Shown here in pieces: positions 22,537 to 36,219 of a DNA stretch of 64,000 nt (positions within the stretch are counted from its first letter, which is position 1; the number at the start of each line of letters is the position of its first letter). The stretch is from assembly GCF_000003815.2 (NCBI RefSeq), contig NC_049980.1, positions 17,038,295 to 17,102,294 of the forward strand, read 5' to 3'. Origin of the DNA: Branchiostoma floridae (taxonomy: Eukaryota; Chordata; Leptocardii; Amphioxiformes; Branchiostomatidae). The notes beneath the pieces were generated by a model, which was given only the letters and a program-made list of their open reading frames with translations, ran no database searches and had not been told where the DNA came from. The translations under genes were made by a program, and so were the position numbers.

Positions 22537-25500
22537 AAACGTTGTTTGACATAGTGCAGTTGTCTGTGAAGAATTTGTGCAGGGAATTGGATTGACGTTA
22601 TCAATGTTTGTACCACAGTCGATAAGTGTTTCCTTGACATACTAATTCAGGAACAACGCCGTTTCTCCGCGAGAATTCAGTGGCAGTCAATAAACTCATT
22701 CACGTTTCCAGACTCGCTTACAATTGGTTAAAGTCTTGGTTACTGGAGTCAATCACCTGACGACAAAAGCCTGAAGTATCTTTCCTTCATTTTATCACAT
22801 CCCATGAAACCACTTCATGCATCGCCTGTCAGCAAATCATGCAGCCGACTTTAGTTTAAAGGGGTAGGTTTCTCATTGTTTGGTATTGTGTAACAAATAT
22901 AGCCGCCAGGGTGCACCGCTTGAACAAATATCGTTTCAGCTTTGCATCAGTATGTGCCGCCATAGCCCCGTACTAGTCCTCTCCCGAGTATCATTCGCCG
23001 CTCTCCGTGCTTCTTCCCCCTGACCAAGGTAATCAAAGTATTTGAGCGTGTGGCGCTTTCAGGCTGTAATGCCGCAGTCCAGTCATGCCCTGGCTAATCC
23101 TTCGCTACGTATGCACCCCCAGACCCACTGAGGGCCTTCACGAGCAAGCTGATATCTCTGCTGTGCGTCATCAAGTCCTGCAGGCCGCCAAGTCAAGACC
23201 CCGATTGAGAAACGCCAACATTTATCGATCTGAGCTACTCAAGGGTCTTTCCCCCCAACACACAATAAAGGGAAAGCTCTAGAAAGCCGCTGTTTTACCC
23301 TTGGGTCAGATTCCTCGGCGAAAAATGTGCCTGGCTTTTCAGATGCTGCCGTGCCGTGAGTGATATTTATAAAACCGGCCTGCATAACGTTGTTATATAG
23401 ACCGTAGCAATCTGAACCACTCTCACAGCCCATTGCAGTCCTAACGCTTACCTGTGGCTGCCGAATGGAAGATCAGGTGTACTTGCTTCAATCTATAAAC
23501 TGAAAAATGCGCTTTCTCCATGTATCAATCACGATGCCACTGGGTACGAAGTAAAAGGGACATGCTAAAAGTAATTCATTTCACAAGTTTGAGTAACAAC
23601 GTCCCCTCCAGCGATTCAGGCCTGTTAGCTTTATTGACGCTGTTCCTAATTCTTCTGACAAGAGCAAATACTTTGTACACTTACATCCCTCTGTATCCAG
23701 TATTTCTCGAGACAGATTGTGGAAAACTAGCTAAGACGTCGTGCTCTAACCAAGCTTTCAGTCATCAATTGAAAAGTCTATTTCAGTTCAGAGAACATCA
23801 AAGCAGAGAACATGCGGGCTGTTAGAAGCTGTAGAAGATGTCGGGCACTTCTGTGTTAGAAAACTAGGGTAGACGTAATCCTTATAGGGATCGGCACTGC
23901 CACAATAAGCGCTCAATCTATGGTACTGATATAACTATTGCGCCATGAGGCCTTGTCAAACGTTATGTATCAGCTCTAACCCTACCATACAAGACCGACG
24001 TGTGGCGCACTCAAATAAGGTGATCCGTCCACAAATTGCATAAATCTTAAGCTACCATTTGCCCTTATCCTTCATTTTGAGACCATTGTGTGCACTCGTT
24101 GGTGATTCGCTTTGAGGTCATAGCTTTGTAATGAGGCCTTGCATAACATCCGCAGGTTTTCTTCCTAGAGGACATGTATTTTGTAGCCTGAAGTCGTTTT
24201 TTCTTGCATGCCGAAGTGATGGCAGGTATAAAACGTAATGCACGTCCTTCTGAGAACACGCACTCGGTATAGTTAAGCAAACATAACTTATTGCGTCTCG
24301 CTCCCCATCCAATAGCAGTGATTTCTCGAGGGAAAATTATATTAATATCTTTACGTATGAGCCTAAGAACGTCCAGCCAGTTTTCACAGCATGTCGTCAT
24401 TAGGGACATAACTTATCTATCAGTATCGACACGATGAGCCGCGGGCTACAAAGCACCAGGGACCAATTAACTATTCTCTCGCTGCCAATTAGACGCTCAC
24501 AAACAAATGTAACACTTTTTCCTCAAGTTTCAATTTGTCTTATGCCCTGTGATCATACAGGACATAACGGCCTACGTGTTTTCTGCGCAGTATGAGATGA
24601 CTGGTATTCGTGTAATATTGTACATGTGCGCCGTTATATGTTTTAAACAATCAAAGGAAGAAAAGAATGGAAAATGGGAAAAGGAGGGATAGTATAAGAA
24701 AACCAAGGATAGGAGTAAAGTTGACGTCCCGCACTCCGAATATCAAAATCGAGAGATAGCCGGCCTTGCTTACTGGGCGTGGGTAAAACACATGCAAACC
24801 TTTAGATTGTGCCATCCAAACATCAATCTTTATAAAGACGAAAGTGCCCCAGTAGAATAGAGCATAAGCTGAAAGGTTTTGCGTAAAAGCCTTATGTGCT
24901 TGTGCAGTGAATAGCTATGACGTTTATGAGACAGCCCGCCTGCGTCATTCAGGTAGAGAGATCGAGCCACATTAGCTCACTTCTCCGTATCATCTGTTTG
25001 ATGGTGAAGAGTGGCGTAAGATTGGAAAATTCAATTTCAACGCAAAGTTCTCCTGGGCTTTAGCATTTAGAGCTGAGCGTTATGCTTTCTTGGCTTTGTG
25101 ATATGGCAGTCAAGTACAGGGAGCTGTAATTCTCTGCCTTGTGGGAACAGCAACAGAATCGGGGCTTTGGAGACCTGTTCGTTCCGGCTGACTAGGCAGA
25201 CGTGAAAGTACTGCGAAGAAGAGACTCAAGAGAGTGATATAAACCATGCCTGTAGCGGCGCTGCTGTGTACTACAGATTGTAGATCTGAATAGATAGGTA
25301 ACGCCAATTCTTAACTGATGAAAATGAATGTAAATTGTTTTGTCTGTACTGCTTGATGGGAGATATGACATGCCCATCACTATTCAGTGAGTAACTAAAG
25401 TAAACAGAGAGGTAATTTCAAATAGCTTCATCAATCACCAACTTATTCCGGTACAAAAATTATGAACTTATTTCTATCAAATGCGACAGGAGTCTTTTAG

Positions 25501-28500
25501 TATGCTTGATGTGTAAGTGTGAGGATGTTGCAAATCATCCGCTGTATACATGTAATTACCTCCACCCGAACCCCCTCGAAACTGTGTGTAACGTCGAGTT
25601 AAGGGCTATAGAACCAGATGATTTACACAGATACAGGTTCAGGAAATCTATCCAGCAAGGCCATTGTTACGTTGGGTTTAAATTGTTTGACGTAGGCGCA
25701 GATCCTGCCATTAAACTGCTGAATGGCCCATAGATCGTGGGCGGTTCATTGCTGTCATTGAGCTAAAAGGAACATAAACTACCTGATGATTCCTGGGACG
25801 GCTTCCTGGGACGATTTCATGTGGATTTTCCTTTGATGATCGCGGAAGGAGGAATTCAGTATCCTGGCACTCCATTACACCACACTTTCATTCAGAAAAA
25901 TATGTCCTACCGGTCTTCAAAGCTCCTGCCTCTAGCGTATTTGTTCAAGGGATAACCCTTACTCCATGTGACTTCCAGGTACGTATCGGAATGAAGGTGA
26001 AACAAAAACACACAAAAATAATAGTCATATCATGAGAAGGATTGTCGTGGCAAAAAAACGCACATCGTGAATCTTCATTTGCTCAATAGCTAGATATACA
26101 TAGATCGTTTGGTTTTCCCGGCATGGCTGCCACATGGTCACAGGACAAAGTGGGACAAGCCGTAACACTTGCATTGTTTATCTACGAACAGCTGTTTCAT
26201 TTCAATAAACACTATAAACAGATATAGAGCATGTGAAGTAGCCGCCTACTTCCCTCAAAGATAGAGCGAACATGTACACGATACGTTGTACTTATGCCAA
26301 AGAAGCCGTCTTCAGTGCCGGAGGCCTTATTCAAAGTCTGCGTGTCTTTGTGAATATCATCCAGATAAGAAAGACCAAGAAAGTGGGATTTGAAGTTGAA
26401 AGATTAATGAAGATATATAGGACTCTCCTTACTGTATCGCAGACATCAATTTGGGTGGAGGTTCCGATTGACTTAAACGCACGTGTGATCTTCTGTAGAA
26501 GAAAGATACAATTTATGATGTTCTGACCGCTTTCTTTCTTAAGATATGCCTGTTCCTTTCTTGACGGTTATCAGACGATCGACCTCCTGACATCACTTCC
26601 AGACTACACCAATTAACCTAGATAGGGATGCCGAGATAGGACTAGTTGTCTGGCGGGAGGCCGTCCCGTGTGCTTTCAACGTTCTGGCTGATTACTTACG
26701 GTGGTCTGACGTTTATGATGATCTAAAGGCGTCTGAAAAACTTCTCTCTCTAATTACATCACTTTCTTGGCTCTAGGTCCAAGATTATGAACTGTGCTCT
26801 TCTGTTGTATTGCCTCAAGGACATCTAGAAATTATATAGTATGGCAACGATCCCTTATCTCTATTCAAATTTCAATTTAATTTTTACTTTACTTTGAATT
26901 ACAAAGTACGTATTTACAATGCGCGTGGTTTCTCAAGAGAATAGGCCGAAGTCACTAGCATAAGTGATTTTGTAAGATATTCTAAGAGTTAGTAGATTAT
27001 GCATCCTCTGGGATTCCTTGGCTTGGAATTGAGATGACAAGAAATTAGATAAGGCAAATTATTGCCTTCCGTGTTCCGGATCGCTTCCTTTGTGAGAGGC
27101 ATCCCATGCAGTCACCTTGCAGCTGAATGTGGGTCATTTGGGGGAGTGGTTACACTGGTGAGGGGCGACGGGGTTTATTGGAGGTTTAAAGCGCGCCATG
27201 ATGTGAATCCTGGCGGCTCTGTGTCTGGGGAGTCAGATGCAGACAGATGGAATGTTGCCTGAGGAAGGGTCGCCTGCGGTGTATGTGAGCACCTGAAGGG
27301 ATATGATGGTATCTTCCTGCTGTCGTCTACAGACCGGTAGGTAGGCTGCCTCCTGACTAGAGGGTTTAAAAGTTTGGAGCTTTGTGTGATCACCGTGCAT
27401 GCCACTATTTAGGCTGGGCACCCTGGCACGTGCCTCGCTCTGTGTGTCCTCAGCTTCATCCCGGATATCGTACATGCATTCATGCTGTGATTTCCTCATT
27501 CTTCGCTCAGTAACTAATGTCTAGATAGATTAGCTGACAACTCAACTACTGTGTGGGTACGGCAAACAGGCTACAATAACACTTTATATTACCGTCTTCT
27601 GACAAGTGGCAAGAAATTACACTACTGTATTACCCTTGTACATTTCTGCTTATGTGTATTTGTATGTACGTTTTCCGACTGCTGTTTGAAGGGTACTGTC
27701 CGCATTGTTGGGGACACTGTTGGATAGCACTGTAGAATGCTTATGGTAAATGTGAACTTTGTCATATCCACCGTCTCAGTCTATTTTACGACCAATCTGT
27801 CAGCTGACATTTTCGTCAATATTCACCGTAACTGCCTAGGGCTCAGAGCTGTGGAAAGCTTTGATTCAGCCCCAAGATGTACCATTCCGGCAGACGGTGA
27901 TTTTGCTGCGACTACACCGCGACCTGAAATAGATTTGTGCACTACTACTAGTAACCCTTTACCTCATAGCTGGAATATCATGCAAAATGTAGAAGTATAT
28001 CTGAAAAGGCAACAAAACAAGCCAAGCGTAAAAAGATTCATTTTTTGAAATCTTTGAAATTCATTGAGCGCCAAGTCAGATCTTAAGTCGCAGCAAGGTC
28101 GCTGCCCTAGTGCAGTGGGAGTATAGATAAGACACCATGTCCCTCTACGGTTCTGTGAAGTTAACGTTTCTAAAAACGAGGGGAACAAAGTATGAGAGAG
28201 GCTGGTTTGTGGGGCAGTTGCACTTTCTATTTTTTCTCCCCGTGTTTCATCATACGGCTTTGAAGCAGGCCAGGGCAGACTCACACGATACCCGTAATGC
28301 ACGACGTCCTTGGCAATATCTCTCTGCCCTTACTCGTCAGAACTCTGCCCAGAACTCTGTCTATGCCCTTTTAATATCATATGAAAGGACGTCCTCTGAG
28401 CCTCACTACTCACATCGCCCTCGCTTAATCCCCAAATTTATCGATTGTTCAACTATACAGGCCATTATACTTTATCAAATCATATAGCAAACAATGCGCA

Positions 28501-29010
28501 CCGTTCATCTACATTCAAGAGACGTAAGCTGGACGGCTAAAATTGATTTGATAGTTGCCAGAGAATGACCTTCCAAACGTTTTTCCGTCGCGTTATAGAG
28601 TGGAAAATTACGTGTCTGTTTTACTTCTCGTGAGACGTCGCCTTACGCCCTTGGTTGCTCAGTCTTGCTTGACCGTGTCACGAATGGACGCGTGCAGAAG
28701 AGCATCAGCGTCGCACACGTAGTCTCTCACCCTTATAGAACCTAACCGTCCGGTAACTACGTAATTGTCGTACCTTTTTTCACCCCATCACACAGGGATT
28801 TCCGTCTTCTCAACTTCGCGTGTCTTGAGCCGCTGGCTTTAGATGACTTCTAGGTCACATTGGTTTATTTGGGCCATATTACATTTGGAGATGGACGTTT
28901 ACGTGTGCGTGACACAAATACCAGCCGGTGGAGCTCGATATAAATCAAAGTCCATCCTGTTCGTAGGGCACTTCCCACATCCAAAGACATGTATGAGGCT
29001 TACGCTAGGG

Positions 29011-29210
29011 GCACAACCCGCCGTACGTGCAAATACGTGCTGTCTACGTGCCAAAATGTGGGCAATATTTTGGGATCCGTAAGTGGTAAGTACCGCCTCC
29101 GTACGAATGCGGCGCGCCTGCCCTGTGCAGCCTGAACGTTTTCAGAAATGCGTGGCGGACGTGGCCTCCCAAAAAACGTAAGGACAAATTGCACGTACAG
29201 CGGGTTGTGC
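29011..29210. mobile_element. Small inverted-repeat element (MITE-like, 200 bp)
   Basis: The left end GCACAACCCGCCGTACGTGC is repeated in inverted form at the right end (GCACGTACAGCGGGTTGTGC) with one mismatch over 20 bases. The inside holds several CGTGC and CGTAC words and no coding frame. No clear target duplication was seen, so the superfamily is unassigned. Confidence 0.6.
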
Positions 29211-31849
29211 AATTTCTTAGCTTTATAGATGTAGAATAGATGGGGATAGGTGATGGAAATAACACAATCAAGCATGCACATCACAATGTAACAACCTGTC
29301 ACGTTTTTAGATCCTAGCTGTTAAGATTTTAAACCATGGATTATCCATGTGGTCGGTAACTCTATAGCAACACTGAAACATTCTGAACGTTAAACCAGGT
29401 GATTTATTCTGGATTATTGCATTACATCCCCTTTGACAACATCGCGCTTTCTCAAGTCTGCTTACGAGCCCCTTGGGGTTGGACAGGGAAACAGTAGTCT
29501 CCATCAGACTCCTTAGGATTGCTGTAACTGCTGATAGTGTAAGGGACATAGTGATGATGTGGATGGTAATAGGGTCTATCCCTTAGAATCTGCCATAAAC
29601 ACTGTGGAGTGTGGAGAGATGGCTTGACCTGTCGTGTTACATTAACATCGTTTGTCGTAGATTCACATGAAATATCAACATTTACCATGCGGTTGGCATA
29701 AAAAATGTGTTGATATATAAAAACTTATCCATGTTTTATATCGTGAAAGTTGAGACCCAAACCGTCAGTGTTCTGAGAAAGCGAGAAAGATTTTTAGCCA
29801 AAACGAATGTAATCGGTTGCCGCATAGACTACCAAGTCATCATTACAATCTGTTCAGAACATCTGAGAGACAAATTTGTACAGAAACAAATGTAAGAAAG
29901 TTGCGACTATGTCACACGGCATCCACAGTGTCTGCCGTACCCCATGAACCAGAAAATTGAACATTTTTTCCGCGTCAGCGCCTGAAATAAATGAAAGACA
30001 GCAGCTGTAATCAGATCCCATCCATCGATCTTAAAATTAAGCCAAAGGTAATCCCTCGTCAACAGATCTTTGAATAAATGCCCAATTGCATGTGCAATAT
30101 TTCCAAGCATTTGTAATATGTACTAAAAATCAATAAACATATTTCAAAGTACCTCAGAGGCGCAAAAGCCTTGAAACGAGGATCATGTCAGTGCCTCATG
30201 CTATTACACACGACATACCGGCAAGAGAACACCTGCACGGATTAGCTTCGCATCCAGCAAAAGCTTTTAATACTCAGTCTCAGGAGAAACATGTCATCGT
30301 AATCATTAGCATCCGTGCCTTCACTCCACTTGAAGCAACATAGGTTCTGACTCCAAACTTCTGTCTGTATGTATTTGTTAGACATTAAAGGAATGTATTT
30401 TATGCCTTAGAGGGTTTTTAATTATTTTCTAGATTCGCATACGTACATCGACGCTGATGTAATTTCCCAATCATTCAGCGTATCCCACTTGAAGTGGCGT
30501 ATTCCCCCTTGCATTACTTCGTTGTTAATGGAGGAAACAGTAACCTTCGACAACGCGCACAACATATTGATGCGTGTGTTACGGAAGGTAGGTTATCAAA
30601 CGGGGCATCTTGACTTGGGTGCCGACAGGAAACAGTTGTAAACGTTTATCACAACGCGTGTTTGTTATCGGTAAGTAGGGTTGGACATGTGGCTCTGTTC
30701 TCATGCCGCACGCTTTGTTGGGCCAACATTTCGTGTAGCTCATCATCAAAGTCAGCTGCAGGACGGTCTATTCTGATTAATATTCCGTACCTTCGAAATC
30801 ACACATGTATTTCCAGCATTAAATCTATATCTGAATGGGAGAGAAGGGCATGTATGGAATGTGTTGGTCAGCTTCGTTTATGGCTTTCTTTCCACCGAAA
30901 ACTCACCGACACTGTCCTGGATACCTAATAATATTCTAAAAGATTGCGAAGTGCCCCAAACATGAGGTAGATCAAACAGCACCCGTCTACCTGTCTTATG
31001 ATTTATTTTTTATCGTTCAACTTGGATAATGATGGTACGAACATGACAAAAGTAAATCAAGTGCGTTTGGGTTATTTCTTAAAAAATGAATTATAAGAAT
31101 ATGTTTATAATTCAGACAAGGCTATTGGGACGAGGATTTGCGAATACCAGCTGGCCAGTACATGGGCGTTGATAATTAGACCAAGGACCTTGATCAGATA
31201 ATGTCTTCATTCGATAAATGACCAAATTTGTTTATTCAGTCCCAGACCTGTCAGGGTGACTAGCAATACATGTAGCACAGAGGCATAATTTACAACACAC
31301 CATACAACTGTACCCGTTATGATGGATAAGTATTAAATGACATCTTACCATGTAATCGGTCAACGTGTATCAAATTGGTTTATATCACATAAGATTGGAT
31401 TAGATTAGATTGGGTAACACAAGGATGTTCTATTTCACGCTTGATTAATTTTGCACGGGGTTGAAACTTCATATAATTCAGGACAGTTGAATTTATCATG
31501 GGAATTGTAGGGCGTAACTCAACAGTAACTAATCTGTAACTGTGAACCGTTGGCGCCATACATAGGTAGGACTATATGTCCCCGCCGTGTCATTACGAAA
31601 GGGCAGCAAAGATGTGAAGTGAAGATGCAGTCAACGGAGGGGCGTTGATATTTTTCTTGAAATTCAAAACATTCATAAGATGTATATGTTATAACTCAAG
31701 TATGCTAAGTCAAATGTGTTGAGTCTTTGATACTGAAATCATTTTTGTACAAGATATGTACTTCCAACTTTCTAAATGCCAAAGTAAGAAAGAATAGAAG
31801 TTATAACATCTAAGGTAATTCGCATTCATGTTCCACTTTCAAACATCGA

Positions 31850-32290
31850 TCATGATCCAAAGGTCCTCGGTTCGAGTCTACTGCTCCGAGGTTGCGCCCT
31901 TGGGGAAGGTACTGTATTTGTATTACATTGAAGGTAGTATTTGACTTAAGTGAAAATGAGTACGTAGCTTCGAATTCGGTTACGGATGTCCCTCGGATAG
32001 CTTCGATTAGGGATGTCCCTCGGATAGCTTCGGTTAGGGATGTCCCTCGGATAGCTTCGATTAGGGATGTCCCTCGGATAGCTTCGGTTAGGGATGTCCC
32101 TCGGATAGCTTCGGTTAGGGATGTCCCTCGGATAGCTTCGATTAGGGATGTCCCTCGGATAGGACATTTGAAGAGGGCCACTCATCGAGCATGTTAAAGA
32201 AGCCACCACATTTTTCGAAAAGTGTTAGGGTTCAACCCGGTGTGAGTGCACGTACAGCAACTATGAGTCCGTTTACCGGGATTGCAGTGC
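31850..32290 (+). mobile_element. tRNA-derived SINE carrying an internal minisatellite
   Basis: A B-box word GGTTCGAGTCT at about 31869 is followed by TTGCGCCCTTGGGGAAGGTA. The body then has AGTGAAAATGAGTACGTAGC, the expanded 27-bp array, and a tail containing GTTCAACCCGGTGTGAGTG and a (CAAA)n-like end. These blocks match the other SINE copies in the window in order and orientation. Confidence 0.65.
31984..32165 (+). repeat. 27-bp minisatellite, seven units, inside a SINE
   Basis: GGATGTCCCTCGGATAG recurs at 31984, 32011, 32038, 32065, 32092, 32119 and 32146, an exact 27-bp period. Units differ mainly as TTCGATTAG or TTCGGTTAG. Because 27 is a multiple of three and the unit has no stop, several frames stay open across the array. 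These frames are not genes. Confidence 0.9.
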
Positions 32291-34231
32291 CAACAAACAA
32301 ACAAACAAAACAAAAGTACGTCAAATCACGCATCTTGTATTTTTGGGGAAAATGCGGCCAGAAAATTGATTAAGTGAAAAAGAAGGATGAGAATAGCCGA
32401 GTAAACTTTTAAAAGTGTATTTCATTTACTGAAGAAATACCCCTTACCTTCCGTACCCTAAGGAGTACTCTACAGCTAGCTCACGTTTCTGCCGCTCACG
32501 TGTGTGCTTTCCTTAAATTACAGACCGTAGAGAACAATTTCTTCTATCGAAATCACTGCTGCGAAGCCACATGAAATGCCAAAGAGCTGCGAAGGTCTTC
32601 CTGAAGTGCCATCTTCATCACCAACCCGTACTGTGATCCATTCATTACCGTCTATAACACCCACGCCATTCTGTCAGTTTCCTTCAGTGGTGCTATTACA
32701 ACGATGGATAACGGTCCATCAACGCCGCATGTTACAAGACAGTTGGGGAATTACTCAGATCCTTACATGTACCTTCGTCATAAATATCGTCTTTTGACAT
32801 GATTGCTACTGTACTTTTGAAACGTTTAAGGTGAGAAAGTCGTAGTTCGTCTTCTCATGAAATCACATAACAAATGGCGTTTCTTACTCACTTTCCAGTA
32901 ATAACGACGTATATTCTGATTACACGAAGTGAAGGTCAAAAGTGGTGATAAAAGCCAAAAACTGAAAAGTACCGGAATAGTAAAACAAGCTCCAAGCTGA
33001 CAATATTTTTCAAACTCAGTTTGGTACCAGAAAGATGTGTCGATGTAATCAATGCACATAAACACTCCTTGGGTAAGCGAGAGCGAATGATATTCGTTCT
33101 TTGGTAGGTGAGTACTTCGAGAAGTCATTTGCTATCGTTTTACACTGGGAAAGAGAATGGGGAAGTTTGTTTCTACATTGACATAAACATAGCCACGTCA
33201 ACCTCATACAAATCCTAACAAATGATGTAAGTCATCCGTTAAAGTATTCAGTAATCTAACGGCGTTTGAGCGGTTGGTTCTCTAAAGTACATTCTTTATA
33301 TGGTCACATGTACCAGTTCAAAACTTCAAGGCTGACGTCTCTGCAAGTATATGATGGACGCTGAGAAAAGACAAGCTTTATACAGTTTTGAAACTACGTC
33401 CTGTTGAGGAATTGAATGCGCAATTGCACAAAGGTTAATGATCACCGTTAGACTTCAGAAGTTCTGAACAACGACTGAGGAAATGACATGAAGGCGAAGG
33501 TAAACTGTAGAAGTAAACATTCGCATTGGTTGAGGGTTGCACTTCACACTTGACATCAAACAAACCGAGCAGCAGTGAGATGAAAACTGATAAGAGTAGA
33601 CCCGAAAAAACAACGAGAAGTGAGTGAACTTGCGTTGTATACATGTAGTATTATGATTTTTTTTCGATAAGCGCGAGTCTTTTTGTTTTCACTTTTCAGA
33701 AATGTGGACTTACATTTCTATATGCTATGTCTGTTGAGCGTGCTCATACCTTTGGTGCAACTGCCTTTGTGTGTTTTCACAACCCACCCGAAAGTACTTA
33801 CCGGTTTGTCCCTCTAAGTCAATATCCGCCATGAAGTCCCTGTTATAAGTCTATCCGGATGCACTTCTACACGTAATCCTATTCAGCTCTTGGCATTCCT
33901 CCTATGTAAGAAATCAATGTCTTAAGAACAGGACTTCTTTTGTTCCAGGATACCCAGTCACTGCACATACCTTGCATTACAGGTATTCATTTTTAGGATT
34001 ACCCAATGTAGGGTTCCTTTTTATCCCTCTGGGTATACTTTTGTCTTGGATAATGAGGGTTGAAGAAGTGCGATAATTGCCTCAGCGACGGAATTCATCA
34101 TCAAACAAGAGTCCTCATACCTTCATAAAATATTCAGATTACTTATATGACTTTTACATACAAATGTATACATAATATTAACTTGCTTACGTACACCTTT
34201 AACTAACTTACACAGGTCACAGTGTAGATAG

Positions 34232-34281
34232 TCTCTATTGGCATGCTTTTGGCACATCTCTATTGGCATACTTTTGGCACA
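34232..34281 (+). repeat. 25-bp tandem duplication
   Basis: Two adjacent 25-bp copies of TCTCTATTGGCAT(G/A)CTTTTGGCACA differ at one base. Confidence 0.85.
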
Positions 34282-36219
34282 TCCTTGTGTACATCTCTGC
34301 CTAAGCTACCAGCATTTCCTGGAAATCAGTCGCGCCTGTACTTCCAAAACTTCTTCCTTACATCACAGGCTACCTACCGCCAAAAATCAAGACCATAACA
34401 TGTCCAGGTCAAAAGATATTTAAAAAAAACTTTTCCTGTAGTAGCAAAGTCACATACCAGGGGAGCCCAACCTTCATCTCATACTGAAAGCATAATGGCG
34501 AGTACCTCTGGAATGACATCGTGCATGCAGTTATTACTGCAATTCCAACACCCCATTCGTCTTTCCAGCTTATTGGCATTTCTGTGGCCATCCATTGGGA
34601 TACCTTCCATTGAACCAAATATCCTTTACATGACTTTGCAGCTGTGCCATATCAACATTTTTGTACACATTTACTTTGCTCTTAACAATGGTGGCAAGTG
34701 TTATTGCTTTTTTTTCAACAGGGCTATTTCTTGGAGTCATACTGAATTTGAGTTTGGTATCACGGCGACTGATGAACGTGCCGTTAGGTGACATAGCAAC
34801 AAAGGGTTCTTAAGAAAATGTCATACACGGTAACTGTGAATGTAATGGCATGCAGGAAATGGAATAAATTGAGTGGAATGTGATCAAAAGGACCAATTGT
34901 GAAGCAAAACTTCCCTTCAAATTGTGACATTTCCATTGAAATGGCAGAACTAATAAATAACCATGTGATGGTGTAAAGCACGTACGAGAATATATAGTCG
35001 TGAATGTTTCAAAGGAGATTTGAATTTACAGTTACCGACGGCCTAGAACTGCCTACTTTCATTGTCCGTCTGGCTCAACACTGTTGTATTTAATGACAAA
35101 CACATTTTACAACCACTTCGTCCAAAGACAAGGATGGGGTTTTACAACAACCTCATAAACCTGACGCTTTGACTGCAGATTGCTAAGCGTTGTTTGAGAG
35201 GTAGACAGGGATTGTAAATTTGTCGTGGAACCTGTATAGTTGCCATCAAAGCTCCTTACTTCTATCAGACAGGCGATCTCATATGTCCACAACTTATTCC
35301 AACTAACCAATTATGGAGACAAATGAAGTCTTTTGTTGGGTGACAGAACTCTGCTGATAGTTTTCTGTGACCATTACGTCGAGCCAATTTGATCTAATCA
35401 CTTGTGTAAACGTTATGGCATCTTGTTATTTCAAAGTGTTAGCACTAAAACGTTCCGAGCAGATGCTTACTCGAAAGGTCGAGTTTTGACCAATCAGAAA
35501 GTTCCTTCTGGCGACCGTTGCCAGGGGAGTAAATTGCTGTGGTGATAACGTTGCACATTTGTCGTCTGATTTACAAGGCGGGTCCAAAGGCCGTCGGGAA
35601 ACGGAGGAACGTGAAGGCGTCGCCCAGAGTAACCTTCATTTAATACATTAACAAGTACATGCATGGCTATTCATGGTACGACATTTTCGTCAGCAAACAA
35701 AATTTTGTCTATCGTCGATATCTGTTGCAGTACTAGTCTACGTGCCTTGTCAGGAATATGCACAGCCGGTGTAGGACACTGCCAGGTTGCTGCCGATGGA
35801 ATGAATTCCTAATGTTTCGTATGATACATGGAAGGATGTAAACTTTTACGGTATTGCAACTGAATAATAAGCAATACGACGGAGATGTGATTTTTCAGTT
35901 TGTTTAGATAAACACAACTCAATGAAAAATATAATCCATGTTAACTACTCTTGGTTTAGAAATACATTTATAGATGATATAAGATAAAAGACCCGTTAAC
36001 CATCTAGCTAATATTAATAGATACTGTTTGTCGTCTGCTCCTTAGTTATGTACGATCCCTATGTTTATACTACATCACCTCACGTTTCCTTGCCATCGGC
36101 TCGGTCTTCTTTGTCCACCAAAGAAAAACAACGGTAAACATCCCACGACAGTTAGTTCGTGTTTTCAAAATTCTTAACGACAGACATGGTATGGGATACA
36201 GCTTCCTAGACCCGGAACG

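Larger units (their letters stand above)
21799..36219. other. Long stretch with no recognised gene; scattered repeats
   Basis: I found no exon with convincing coding character in these 14 kb. Recognisable items are a (TG)n tract at 22513-22536, a small inverted-repeat element at 29011-29210, a SINE with an expanded 27-bp repeat at 31850-32290 and a 25-bp duplication at 34232-34281. A CCAAT box (GACCAATCAGA) near 35490 may belong to the promoter of the synaptotagmin gene. It may all be an intron if the exon at 21714 joins the gene at 38 kb. Confidence 0.4.

Noticed and set aside
31810-32209. Open frames with nine-residue periodic peptides
   Set aside because: 27-bp minisatellite inside a SINE; open in several frames on both strands.
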